From NCBI GenBank assembly GCA_041725895.1, contig JBGRQA010000011.1, forward strand, positions 62,001-126,000: DNA of 64,000 nucleotides, given 5' to 3'. The notes under the pieces were generated by a model. It searched no databases, had not been told where the DNA came from, and worked only from the letters and a program-made list of their open reading frames with translations. Of this stretch, positions 1 to 7,903 are shown in pieces. Each line of letters starts with the position of its first letter. The stretch's first letter is position 1. Both the position numbers and the translations under genes were made by a program. Source of the DNA: JBGRQA01 sp041725895. Lineage in GTDB: Bacteria; Bacteroidota; Bacteroidia; Bacteroidales; Marinifilaceae.

Positions 1-12
1 GAATATGGTGCA

Positions 13-867
13 CTACTTCTTTTTACCAATGGTTATCAGATTGTTCACTGTTTCGAACACCCCATCGACTCCCAAAAATTCATTGATCTTGTCATCGTTG
101 TATCCCCCCAGCATGCAACTGCCCAAATCAAGCGACTCGGCAAGCATACTTACCATCATTCCAACAAAACCCGACTCCTGCATCATAAACCGATACCCCC
201 GGTCCCCGTATTTTATGAGTTGTCTTTCTATCATTCCTGTGGTAATGATTAATGCTGACGCACTTCGCATATTCACATACGGTTCTGCCTGGATAATGGC
301 CAAAAGCTCTTCCATAAAATCCCCCTCTTTGATCTTTTCCAGGCATGTGCAATCGGGTCTGAAATGATACAAACCATTTGGAATGTGTGATTGAAATATC
401 ACCACATACACTTCAAGAGGAAACAAACCACCTCCCGAAGGGACGTTGCGCAACCCGATGTGACCTTCCACCCCGAAACCTTCCATCTTCTGACGGTAAT
501 TTACACCATAGGAATGGTGCAACAGAACAAACAGTTCATTCAGAGACAATGGATATTGTTCCCGGTAATCGCGCACACTGCGACGACGGGTCATCACCTC
601 AAAGAGGTCGGCTTCACGGGGCACCTGGCCGTATACGGACAAATCAATTTGCTCCCTTCCGGGATAAGTTTTAAAAGGCTGACTGCTGCGTTCAGCTACG
701 TAAGGATTACTAAAAGCCGCAATTCGTTCGCCTTGCTTTCGCATGGAATGCGTTGTAAATTTGGAGTTCTCATGGTAGAGCAAAGCCAGAGACTCTTCAA
801 TGTTCTTCTTGCCAAAAAGGGTACCGTCCTTTTCTTCGTATCGCTCTTTTGTCTGAATTAGCTTCAC
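13..867 (-). CDS. SagB-type TOMM dehydrogenase (FMN-dependent azoline oxidase)
   Basis: Product of 284 residues. SagB-type flavoenzymes oxidise thiazoline/oxazoline rings to thiazole/oxazole on a ribosomally made peptide, using FMN. The sequence shows the nitroreductase fold signature: RRRSVRDY at about residues 94-101 (FMN phosphate contact), RNVPSGGGLFPLEVY at about 140-154, and the C-terminal YRFMMQESGFVGMMVSML helix with GSCMLGGYNDD. The start codon is GTG at 867; no ATG gives the full N-terminal region. It is the last gene of the cluster inside the window, 102 nt after the YcaO gene and on the same strand, so it is probably co-transcribed. The stop lies 12 nt from the window edge, so any further cluster genes are outside. 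Family identity is clear; the substrate is inferred from the Cys-rich peptide encoded at 3399-3509. Confidence 0.93.
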   Translation of the reverse strand: MKLIQTKERYEEKDGTLFGKKNIEESLALLYHENSKFTTHSMRKQGERIAAFSNPYVAERSSQPFKTYPGREQIDLSVYGQVPREADLFEVMTRRRSVRDYREQYPLSLNELFVLLHHSYGVNYRQKMEGFGVEGHIGLRNVPSGGGLFPLEVYVVIFQSHIPNGLYHFRPDCTCLEKIKEGDFMEELLAIIQAEPYVNMRSASALIITTGMIERQLIKYGDRGYRFMMQESGFVGMMVSMLAESLDLGSCMLGGYNDDKINEFLGVDGVFETVNNLITIGKKK

Positions 868-969
868 GTTCGGGTTTGGTTTGATTTAGTACAACAAGGG
901 TTAGAATTTCTTTGTATCGTTTCTTCCGGCAATTCCCTTCTTCCCGGGGAATCTGCCAAATTGATAATC

Positions 970-2259
970 CTATGGAAATGGATGCGGATATTTATTCAGA
1001 TGATGAAAATCCCTGGCTGCATATCCCAACTTTTCAGGAACGGTATACAATCGATCACTTCCCAGGAAATAGAGTGGATAGGCTCCGGACAGAGGTACCA
1101 GCTGAGGTACGAACACCTTTATACTGTAGAAACCAATCTGCCGAATATCGGGTGTGGTGAGATCTTTGAACAAAACATTATAGTTCTTCTCCTTCAGTAA
1201 GCCCACAATGTGTTTGATCGTTTCCTGGTCAGTTAATTCCGGATTTTCATACAAATCGATCACTTTGGTAGGTTCAGCATTCACCCATTTGTCAAAAATG
1301 TGCCACAAGTCCTGACGCTTCACATAGAAGATGGAGTGCTGCTCAAAATCCATAATACTGGAATAATCATCATCGGGATGCCAGTCCTTCTTCTCTCCTA
1401 AAAGAAATCGGAAATAGGGAATGGTTTGACCAATCTCCTGAATAACCTTCTGAAGCGATTCTCCATAGCTAATTCGCGTAGAGGAACCAAATGCCACAAA
1501 CTTGCCGTACTCGGTTTCCCCAAAACAGATCCCCAGTACCGTAGGCACCTCTATATCGTAAGTAATGTCAAAAAAGTGCCATTGATAATGTTTGGGATAG
1601 TGGGCATCCAGGTAATCCTGAATCTCAGGTGTAATCTTAATTTTTTGAGGAACCAGATCCTGCATCCAGGTAATCACAAAACTATCGCGTTCAATTACCT
1701 CATACAAGCCGTTAAGAATGGCCTTGTAGTAATTGGAATGAGCGGCCAGACCGGTTGAAGTATTTATACTTACCCAATTTTCATCACGGGTAAAGGGCAT
1801 GTAGATAAACTGCCCGGGCACATAACTGGTTTCCCCATTGGTCAAATCTCTCATGGGAAACCAGGTAAGTTTCACATCCTCGGTAAAGGGCTGCACATTC
1901 AAACGGGGATCCTTGTACTGTTCATCATGAAACAAGGCATATTCACTGGGATGTACTCCCTTATGATCCAATTCGCTGTAGGAACAATGAATCCCCTCCT
2001 CCATGTTTGGAAATGCCGGGGCATATCGCTCTACGGTTTCGCCAATGGTACCCAAAATGGCATCATCCCATTTGTATCCGCACCCGCTACTTCGACCTCC
2101 AAATTTCTCCCCTCCCAGGTATTGCGTGTTGGCGGGCCAAATCCCATAGCTGATCATATTGGGGTCACAATTCAAACGGGGCATTTTCACGATATGATAC
2201 AAAAGCCCCAATTCATTGGAAATGGTTTTCAACCCATTCACTAAAGTACTTTCAGACAT
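970..2259 (-). CDS. YcaO-domain cyclodehydratase (TOMM D protein)
   Basis: Product of 429 residues. YcaO proteins use ATP to activate peptide backbone amides so that Cys, Ser or Thr side chains cyclise to azolines. Visible features are GGRSSGCGYKWDDAILG and TIGETVERYAP at about residues 54-81 (nucleotide/Mg-binding glutamates E74 and E77), EVIERDSFVITWMQD in the middle, and a C-terminal PHPFP. A proline-rich C-terminus of PxPxP type is a hallmark of azoline-forming YcaO enzymes and distinguishes them from other YcaO families. The ATG start at 2259 lies 7 nt after the stop of the E1-like gene, indicating translational coupling. Together with the E1-like protein it would form the heterocyclase acting on the peptide at 3399-3509. 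Confidence 0.95.
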   Translation of the reverse strand: MSESTLVNGLKTISNELGLLYHIVKMPRLNCDPNMISYGIWPANTQYLGGEKFGGRSSGCGYKWDDAILGTIGETVERYAPAFPNMEEGIHCSYSELDHKGVHPSEYALFHDEQYKDPRLNVQPFTEDVKLTWFPMRDLTNGETSYVPGQFIYMPFTRDENWVSINTSTGLAAHSNYYKAILNGLYEVIERDSFVITWMQDLVPQKIKITPEIQDYLDAHYPKHYQWHFFDITYDIEVPTVLGICFGETEYGKFVAFGSSTRISYGESLQKVIQEIGQTIPYFRFLLGEKKDWHPDDDYSSIMDFEQHSIFYVKRQDLWHIFDKWVNAEPTKVIDLYENPELTDQETIKHIVGLLKEKNYNVLFKDLTTPDIRQIGFYSIKVFVPQLVPLSGAYPLYFLGSDRLYTVPEKLGYAARDFHHLNKYPHPFP

Positions 2260-2266
2260 AGAATGG

Positions 2267-3280
2267 CTATTTAAGGGTTACGGCTTCCAACCAGGGAGAT
2301 GGATTGTATTCCAACTCCGGTTTGCACACCTCACAGAATGGTTTCTTGAGCAGAGAATGCTGGGTCATCTGGTAGCTCATTACATCAAATGACAATACGG
2401 TTCGCCAGGTTAGGGGCAAACTCCACGACTCATAGAATTTGGCAACCTCCAGCATCACCAGATCCCCAACCATACCGTACAATACCTCCAAACTGGGAAA
2501 CAGATCCGGCTTGGACCCCATCTTCCGTTCGCGAAGATATCCTTCGTAAGCTGTTAGCATCTCGGGATATTCATGATTGCTCTTCAATCGACTAATCAAA
2601 CAATTGTAACAGCCCGTCTCCTTTCCGTAGAACAATGGCCCAACCTTAAGGGAAATTTCTTCCAGGCCTCCTACATAGAGCCATGGTTTTTGCTGTTCCA
2701 AAGCAATCCTATTGATCAGCTCCAAATGGTAGGGACTCCACTGACTGGCATCCACTACCAAAAAATCAGATTCGGCAACCAAATGTTCTATTGAGGCATC
2801 ATCCTGCAATTCGTCGTACTTTCGTTTTATCAATTTGTTGGGATTTAGAGATCCGGCACGTTTGGCTATAATCTCGAACAAATCGCCCTGTCCCACCAGC
2901 CCCAGAGTGATTTGAGTCAAAGCTGAATTCGAATTGCTTTGACCGGTCTGCTGTTCAGCCTCCTCCTTGCCAACCAGTTCCATTGAAACCGGAACAGGCA
3001 GAAAACCATACTCATTCAAAGTGGATAAAACTTCAAACGTTTTGGGCTCTGGATAAGAAGCCAGCAGGGATTTAATTTGTTTCATACTGATGCCTGGCTT
3101 GCTCTGTATGGCTTCAACCACCTTCAGAAATATGGCCTCCTTCTCGGCATCATCAAATTCCAGTGCGTATGCATTTGATTTGGTTCGCAACTGAAAACAG
3201 TTGTTCCCCTCATCCTTAAAAACATCAAACTTATCTATCATGATTATAACTTTGAGTACTGGCTTTTGAAAAAGAATCAT
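2267..3280 (-). CDS. E1-like (ThiF/SagC-type) TOMM leader-peptide-binding protein
   Basis: Product of 337 residues. In TOMM pathways this protein binds the precursor leader through an N-terminal winged-helix (RRE-like) region and delivers the peptide to YcaO; it does not itself adenylate. Residues about 15-100 contain the winged-helix-like segment (ISMKQIKSLLASYPEPKTFEVLSTLNEYGFL), then the Rossmann-like E1 region (ITLGLVGQGDLFEIIAKR and FLVVDASQWSPYHLELI). Two CxxC pairs, TGCYNC and FCEVC, form a probable structural zinc site. The ATG at 3280 is preceded by GGAAAGAGA, a possible ribosome-binding site; a second ATG at 3241 (MIDKFDVF) is an alternative start. It is the first enzyme gene after the precursor and is 7 nt from the YcaO gene. 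Confidence 0.9.
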   Translation of the reverse strand: MILFQKPVLKVIIMIDKFDVFKDEGNNCFQLRTKSNAYALEFDDAEKEAIFLKVVEAIQSKPGISMKQIKSLLASYPEPKTFEVLSTLNEYGFLPVPVSMELVGKEEAEQQTGQSNSNSALTQITLGLVGQGDLFEIIAKRAGSLNPNKLIKRKYDELQDDASIEHLVAESDFLVVDASQWSPYHLELINRIALEQQKPWLYVGGLEEISLKVGPLFYGKETGCYNCLISRLKSNHEYPEMLTAYEGYLRERKMGSKPDLFPSLEVLYGMVGDLVMLEVAKFYESWSLPLTWRTVLSFDVMSYQMTQHSLLKKPFCEVCKPELEYNPSPWLEAVTLK

Positions 3281-3328
3281 TCTCTTTCCGAATCAATCAA
3301 AGCCAGGCGAAGGTTTGGTATAAAAGAA

Positions 3329-3377
3329 CCGGTCTCAAACCGGATTAAATTCCCAGGAACCTTCAAGTCCCTGGGAA
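3329..3377 (-). terminator. tandem hairpins between precursor and enzyme genes (attenuator candidate)
   Basis: Two inverted repeats lie in the 118 nt between the precursor stop and the E1-like start. One is TTCCCAGG/CCTGGGAA (3350-3357 with 3370-3377, 12-nt loop). The other is CCGGT/ACCGG (3329-3333 with 3339-3343), followed on the minus strand by TTCTTTTAT. The second resembles a weak intrinsic terminator. In the sag operon of Streptococcus a terminator after sagA keeps the peptide transcript in excess over the enzymes; the same role is inferred here. Confidence 0.55.
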
Positions 3378-3398
3378 AATTCCAAATAAGTGCGTCAA

Positions 3399-3509
3399 TT
3401 AACCTACATTAACACTTACACAACAGCTACAGCAACAGCTACAGCAACATCCAGCGGCAGCAAGCATGTTTGTGCCCATGGTCTTCTTTGAAAGTTTTGT
3501 AATCTTCAT
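3399..3509 (-). CDS. streptolysin-S-like TOMM precursor peptide
   Basis: A 36-codon reading frame read directly from the minus strand, ATG at 3509 and TAA at 3399. Residues 1-20 are a short basic leader beginning MKITKLSKK and ending LAAAG. Residues 21-30 are CCCSCCCSCC, and the tail is VSVNVG. Eight Cys and two Ser are contiguous, so all ten core residues are potential heterocyclisation sites. This matches the design of SagA-type precursors (short leader, small hydrophobic/Gly boundary, poly-Cys/Ser core), although it is shorter than the 53-residue SagA. It sits between the regulator gene and the E1-like, YcaO and SagB genes on the same strand. It is short enough to be missed by automated callers. 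Cleavage after AAAG is inference; no leader protease is visible in the window. Confidence 0.88.
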   Translation of the reverse strand: MKITKLSKKTMGTNMLAAAGCCCSCCCSCCVSVNVG

Positions 3510-3577
3510 AACTAAGAATTTTAAGTTAATAAATAATTTATTGGGGAGGTAAACCCGTTAAGAAATACCTTCCATTG

Positions 3578-3611
3578 CAAAAATAGATACCTACAAGGTC
3601 AAAATTTGACC
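3578..3611 (-). promoter_or_regulatory. precursor promoter -7 box with overlapping palindromic operator candidate
   Basis: On the minus strand TATTTTTG (3578-3585) matches the Bacteroidota -7 consensus TAnnTTTG and lies about 70 nt upstream of the precursor ATG. The 15-nt perfect palindrome GGTCAAAATTTGACC (3597-3611) sits where the -33 element is expected, and a third half-site GTCAAA lies at 3616-3621. A regulator binding here would compete with or assist RNA polymerase; the neighbouring HTH protein is the obvious candidate. A clear -33 TTG at normal spacing was not found. Confidence 0.55.
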
Positions 3612-3623
3612 CTTCGTCAAAAA

Positions 3624-3959
3624 TCAATCCTCCGATACAATTTTATAGGACCTGCGGTAACTACAAAACTTAATATTAACACCTAAAATTCTTAGACATC
3701 GTATCATTCTCTTTACGGTGCTTTCAGATACACCCAATCGATCTGCCAACTCCTTGCAAGTTCCGGTAGAACCTCGCTGGGCCAGCGTTTTAATGTACTG
3801 TAACTTCTCTGAATAAGTAATGTAATCCATACAAATAAATTTAGTAGTAGTGGTTGTAGAAAATACGGATGGTAGAACCGTATCAGAGTCGACAAGCAAT
3901 GGAACAGTTTCCAACAGACTCATTGCTACATAATCCTCCAGTTTCCAATCGTCTGCCAT
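3624..3959 (-). CDS. small HTH transcriptional regulator of the TOMM cluster
   Basis: Up to 111 residues. The C-terminal 68 residues (from MDYITYSEKLQYIKTL) carry a helix-turn-helix: CKELADRLGVSESTVKRMIRCLRILG, followed by a basic wing ending YRRSYKIVSED. Small HTH proteins of this layout are common in Bacteroidota. The conserved part begins at an internal ATG at 3830, which may be the true start; the 43 residues before it include a TTTTT run and no recognised domain. The gene lies immediately upstream of the precursor on the same strand, and its 3' end abuts the GTCAAA half-sites at 3597-3621. Control of the cluster is inferred from position only. Confidence 0.75.
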   Translation of the reverse strand: MADDWKLEDYVAMSLLETVPLLVDSDTVLPSVFSTTTTTKFICMDYITYSEKLQYIKTLAQRGSTGTCKELADRLGVSESTVKRMIRCLRILGVNIKFCSYRRSYKIVSED

Positions 3960-4953
3960 TGGCTGCAGACAAATAAACAGGAGCTCTCCGTTCTCCTATT
4001 TTAACTCCGGGAAAAGTAGTTGTATACAATTCCGCCGGGAACTAAATGCTAGTCTATTCATGCATACAGAAAACGAATTGCAAAGAATAATCGCTCCTTC
4101 GATTTGCAAAAGCGCAATGCGTTAACTTGCTTTAATCGCTTTCATACCGGTGCACTCAATTGCTAAAACGGTAAAATGGTTGTTTGGGGGGCTATTGGGG
4201 GAATGAGAAAATCTGACAAGTTTCAAATAAGACGTAGTACAATAAACAGAACCTCTCTCACTCCAAAATATTCCCTCTACTACTTTATTCCGAAAAAGCT
4301 CAAAAGGTAACCCATTATGCTAATAAAAATTTAAACATAAAGATCTATATACATCTCTAAGAAGTAGAAAAGATAAATTCGAATCAGAAAATATAGACTA
4401 TAGAATAAATAGTGGTATCGCTTTTTAAAAAGCCAACAGCAGAAATTGCTAATTTGGAAGAGGAAAAAAAACAGGTCGCCTACAATTTGATTGTGGAAAT
4501 AACGGAAGGAAAAAAATGCTAAGGAATAGTCCAACATTGGGTTGTAGCTTTGTCATAACAAAACTTTCAATAAGCAAGGAATGGTAAAATATATATCCTC
4601 CCATTTACGAAATTGAGGAAACAGGGGAAATAGGAGATATGAATCCTGCATCTCCCCTAGTTCCTCAATTTCCTCTAAATCCTCCATTTCCTCAAAATCC
4701 CCAACCCCTTTTGCGGATTCATATTTTGTTCTGTTCCAATCCGAAGGACGAACTCAGTATCTAGGACAATGTGATCGTTCCATTGTTGAATCGAAGCCTT
4801 TCTGAATAAATTTTCAATCAGAGCGCGATCAACAGATACGTCCCCTGTAGAGACAAACTCAAATCCCTAATAACAATTCTCTGACTTCAGAGAAACAGAG
4901 GATTTATAGAATCAAATTAACTACAAATAAATGGGGAAAAGATTAAGATATCA
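3960..4953. other. 994-nt intergenic region, no convincing gene
   Basis: AT-rich sequence. The only longer open frame, on the minus strand at 4331-4537, is dominated by Phe, Tyr and Leu and looks like low-complexity translation. The region holds the inverted repeat at 4609-4672 and a run of TTCCTC-type triplets after it. Nothing else was recognised. Confidence 0.6.
4609..4672. repeat. imperfect 20-bp inverted repeat
   Basis: GAAATTGAGGAAACAGGGGA (4609-4628) is repeated in inverted orientation at about 4652-4672, where the sequence runs CTCCCC, TAG, TTCCTCAATTTC. The arms differ at a few bases and enclose about 25 nt. It could fold as a hairpin on either strand. No open reading frame is associated with it. 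Confidence 0.5.
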
Positions 4954-5178
4954 TCACAATAGAAATTGAGAAGCAATTATCACCAGGAGGATTCCTGCCA
5001 ACAGGATATAGGCATAAGGGCTGGCAAAATTAACCGTCATCCCCAAAGTTGGATCCAATTTAGGTACAACTAATCTTGGGTCTTTTCGATTGAAGTAAAA
5101 GGGACCTCTCCAATAATATAAGTTCCTACTCATAGAATCCAGAATCTCTTTGTCATGCTTGTTTTTCATATTCCTCAT
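4954..5178 (-). CDS. DUF5808-type small membrane protein
   Basis: Product of 74 residues. The central segment YYWRGPFYFNRKDPRLVVPK, then LGMTVNFASPYAYILL, follows the DUF5808 pattern (W-x-GxFYxNxxDPRxxVPK, then GxTxNFAxP), in which the motif precedes a membrane helix. The C-terminal residues, from about 54 to 74, form one hydrophobic segment. The function of the family is unknown. The gene stands alone, with about 275 nt to the next gene on the same strand. Confidence 0.7.
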   Translation of the reverse strand: MRNMKNKHDKEILDSMSRNLYYWRGPFYFNRKDPRLVVPKLDPTLGMTVNFASPYAYILLAGILLVIIASQFLL

Positions 5179-5453
5179 CTTTTTTCTTTTAAATGTATTT
5201 ATTTTCTGTTAAATACAACCATAAAAACAAAATTCTTCCGAATTCTTATTCAGGAAAGAATGAAAATCAGCGACTCTGCTATTTTCTTGTCTAATTTGCT
5301 TTAAAAGGATGGGCTACCTGAACTACATTCAAATCTTTAGAGATCGACAGCACTGCATCTAGGCCTGCAACACATCGTAAAACAAAAAACAACTCCCCAT
5401 CTTGAGAAGAAATCAAGAGCTTACTTCACCATTAAATGCACCGAAACTAAGCA

Positions 5454-5864
5454 TCACTTCGGTTTCTGGGTAATGGTTACCCGATCAAAATAATCTCCAG
5501 CTTCGAGTCCAACCGTAACAATGCGTTGAACATTGAGTGGATTGGCATCCACTTTCACAAACAGAGTATGCTTATCACGACGCTCCACAACAAAGCAATC
5601 CTGCTCAATTCTATAATTATCCGACTCTACATCAACAACTTTAAAATCATAAAAATACAGGTTATCAACGTTTACATCCGTAACCCACCACCAACTCCCT
5701 TGAGTTGTAATTACAACGGAATCAGCATGTGATCCAAAATCCACACTCCGGGTCGAAAGATGAATGCAATCGTCCCATTTCCCAATTTCAGTCTCCTCAT
5801 CGGAGCAACAGTAGAGTACAATTCCAGCAGACAGCAAAAGAAATAAACGTAAAATTCTTTTCAT
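5454..5864 (-). CDS. surface lipoprotein with BACON-like domain
   Basis: Product of 136 residues from the ATG at 5864. A longer frame would need a GTG at 5885 and spoils the signal peptide. MKRILRLFLLLSAGIVLYCC is a type II signal peptide, and the residues after the Cys (SDEETE) match the acidic lipoprotein export signal used by Bacteroidota for surface display. The remainder (SVDFGSHADSVVITTQGSWWW at the N side, VTVGLEAGDYFDRVTITQKP at the C end) resembles a single BACON/Ig-like beta-sandwich. BACON domains are associated with glycan or mucin binding, but no carbohydrate-processing genes are adjacent, so the ligand is unknown. Confidence 0.7.
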   Translation of the reverse strand: MKRILRLFLLLSAGIVLYCCSDEETEIGKWDDCIHLSTRSVDFGSHADSVVITTQGSWWWVTDVNVDNLYFYDFKVVDVESDNYRIEQDCFVVERRDKHTLFVKVDANPLNVQRIVTVGLEAGDYFDRVTITQKPK

Positions 5865-6090
5865 ACCTGTTTTTTTTAGACTCACATTAACAGAATCTAC
5901 AACGAATTTATAAAAAGAAATTTACTGGAAACAGTTTCGCCTAATTTATTTTACATATAAGTTAAGCATTGCCAATATCCTACCTAAAATTAAAAGCGTC
6001 CCTACCTCATTCTGATTTCCTGCACAATTGCTTCTTTTGCAAACCATTAATGAAGTATGGACGGGACATCAGGTAGCACCTGAGATAACT

Positions 6091-7734
6091 CTAAAATTCC
6101 ATTTTCTGTTTCATGGCCTTTACATGATGGTTTTCGGGATAAAGCTCGCACAAAACCGGCACCAATACCTCCTGGTTGAACACATCGTGTTCCATGTCGA
6201 TGTGAGATAAGTAGAACCTGGCCGTTTCGACATACCCTTCATCGGCCTTTGCCAATTCCAACACCGCATAGGCCAGAGCAGTTGTTTCACAATCAATATA
6301 CAAGTACTCAGCATTTTCATAAGCGATAAACTGTCTGATCACCTGGTTGATCTTTTCTTTTGCCCCAGGGTGAGTGAGAGCATTTTTGAAAAAGGGATCG
6401 TCCTGTTCAACATTCCCTTTTTTGTCTTTTATCCTGAATATTAGATATCCCCCCGATTGGATGGCATCAATATCTTTGGTTAGCTCAATCATCTGATCCA
6501 GGGCATTCAAATAGCCCCCTGGCGTTTCAAGGTCTTCCACTTCAATCACCACTTTTCCCCTCTCTGCCTGTTTTATTTTATCCTCTTCAGACAGAATTAC
6601 CTCTATTTTTTCTGCTATTGAAAGTGGTTTGTAAACGATTTTTTCGGTTGATTTTAAGTCCTCTTCCGTTATATTAAACCGGTAGTAATACCAATGTTCG
6701 TTCAGGATAAATCCCTCCCTGTCCCATGAATGGATGTAGCTGTGAAAGAACTCGTCTCTACCCTCTTTAATTGAGTGGGGATGTGAAGCCGGCTCAAATT
6801 GAGAGGAGGTATCACCGTTGTATCCCACATTAATGAGAATACCGGCCCTGAAACAGATCCAAAACTTATAGTTTTCATTATCAAAAACTAATGAATTGAG
6901 GTTTTCGATGAATTCTTTCTGAGCTTCCTGGTATTTTGAGGAGTAGAAATCATTCTTCAGCAGACTTTCCGCCATTTCTTTGCAGGAATAGTCCTGACAG
7001 CCCAACTCATGGCTTTTAAATTCTCTAACCGGAAAAGTGTTGATGATACTGAAGTCATCCAGACTAAAGACTGACAATTTGTAAACGAAGAGATTTTCTC
7101 CAGCCTCATTCTGCTTGATTTCCACTTTATCCCAGCAGGGCATTACTCCCACCCTTAATTCAGGATTTAACCAGGGGGTACGGGGTTCAAATTCATCGCG
7201 CTGAGGATTAGGTAATGGAAACTTTGAAATATTTCCTGTTTCAGGATCCAGTCTGAAATAGCCATGTTGCCATTTCGTTGAACCCAGGTCAGCATTATCG
7301 TTGTAATAAAACAGAAATTCATCATTGATCCCCAACTGAAAAAAGTCTCCTGAAGCCTCGCTGGGTAATTCATATCGGGCAGTGGTTAAGTAATCATCCA
7401 GAGATAAAACCTCCAGCCATTTCTTTTTATCATTTCGGCATGTATAGGCAATGGCAATACATCCTTTACTAGGAATAATTTTAATTCCTGTGGATATTCT
7501 CGTCTCAAAATCTTTTTGAAAAAGAAGGGTCTTAGTTGAAATATCATAAATTCTCAGGAGGCCATGCCAGTCGTAAACAATCAATTTCGTGTTTTGATAA
7601 AGCTCTTTGCAGATGACATGAGTATCATTTCCCAGATCAATGGTCCAATCTAAATGGTAACGGTTATGGGATTCTTTACGCAATACTTCGATGAGATAAT
7701 TGCCTTGTTCCTTGAGTCTTATTTTGTATTCCAT
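6091..7734 (-). CDS. hypothetical protein, propeller-like N-terminal part
   Basis: I do not recognise this family. The reading frame is open back to 7953, but the first 73 codons overlap the end of the upstream gene and are Arg/His-rich, so the ATG at 7734 (MEYKIRLKEQGNYLIEVLRK) is preferred, giving 547 residues. The first ~250 residues show repeated beta-strand pairs of the type LIVYDWHGLLRIYDISTKTLLF and WLEVLSLDDYLT, suggestive of a degenerate beta-propeller. The C-terminal ~150 residues are helical (VIRQFIAYENAEYLYIDC and so on), TPR/HEAT-like. There is no signal peptide, so it is probably cytoplasmic. It follows the 1139-residue gene on the same strand and may form a two-gene unit with it. 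Confidence 0.8.
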   Translation of the reverse strand: MEYKIRLKEQGNYLIEVLRKESHNRYHLDWTIDLGNDTHVICKELYQNTKLIVYDWHGLLRIYDISTKTLLFQKDFETRISTGIKIIPSKGCIAIAYTCRNDKKKWLEVLSLDDYLTTARYELPSEASGDFFQLGINDEFLFYYNDNADLGSTKWQHGYFRLDPETGNISKFPLPNPQRDEFEPRTPWLNPELRVGVMPCWDKVEIKQNEAGENLFVYKLSVFSLDDFSIINTFPVREFKSHELGCQDYSCKEMAESLLKNDFYSSKYQEAQKEFIENLNSLVFDNENYKFWICFRAGILINVGYNGDTSSQFEPASHPHSIKEGRDEFFHSYIHSWDREGFILNEHWYYYRFNITEEDLKSTEKIVYKPLSIAEKIEVILSEEDKIKQAERGKVVIEVEDLETPGGYLNALDQMIELTKDIDAIQSGGYLIFRIKDKKGNVEQDDPFFKNALTHPGAKEKINQVIRQFIAYENAEYLYIDCETTALAYAVLELAKADEGYVETARFYLSHIDMEHDVFNQEVLVPVLCELYPENHHVKAMKQKMEF

Positions 7735-7820
7735 GGTTTTATTTTGTATTTGTTGGTAGTGAGGGCGGCAATAAAAGCTTCGAGCTTTGTGATTGTGCCC
7801 TAAAAGAAGATCGCTTTTAT

Positions 7821-7847
7821 CCGGGGTGAGGTTATCCTCATCCCCGG
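7821..7847. repeat. GC-rich hairpin between the two large hypothetical genes
   Basis: CCGGGGTGAGG (7821-7831) pairs with CCTCATCCCCGG (7836-7847) around a 4-nt loop, with one bulged base. It lies in the 169 nt between the stop at 7904 and the start at 7734. The following minus-strand sequence is not U-rich, so it may stabilise a transcript or attenuate rather than terminate. Confidence 0.5.
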
Positions 7848-7903
7848 TTGTGATCTGTCGCCCATCAAGAATTACGATAAGCAGACGTTTCTGTCTGCAA
7901 CTC

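Noticed and set aside
4331..4537. Phe/Tyr-rich 68-residue minus-strand frame
   Set aside because: Low-complexity aromatic composition, AT-rich sequence and no start-site or domain support.
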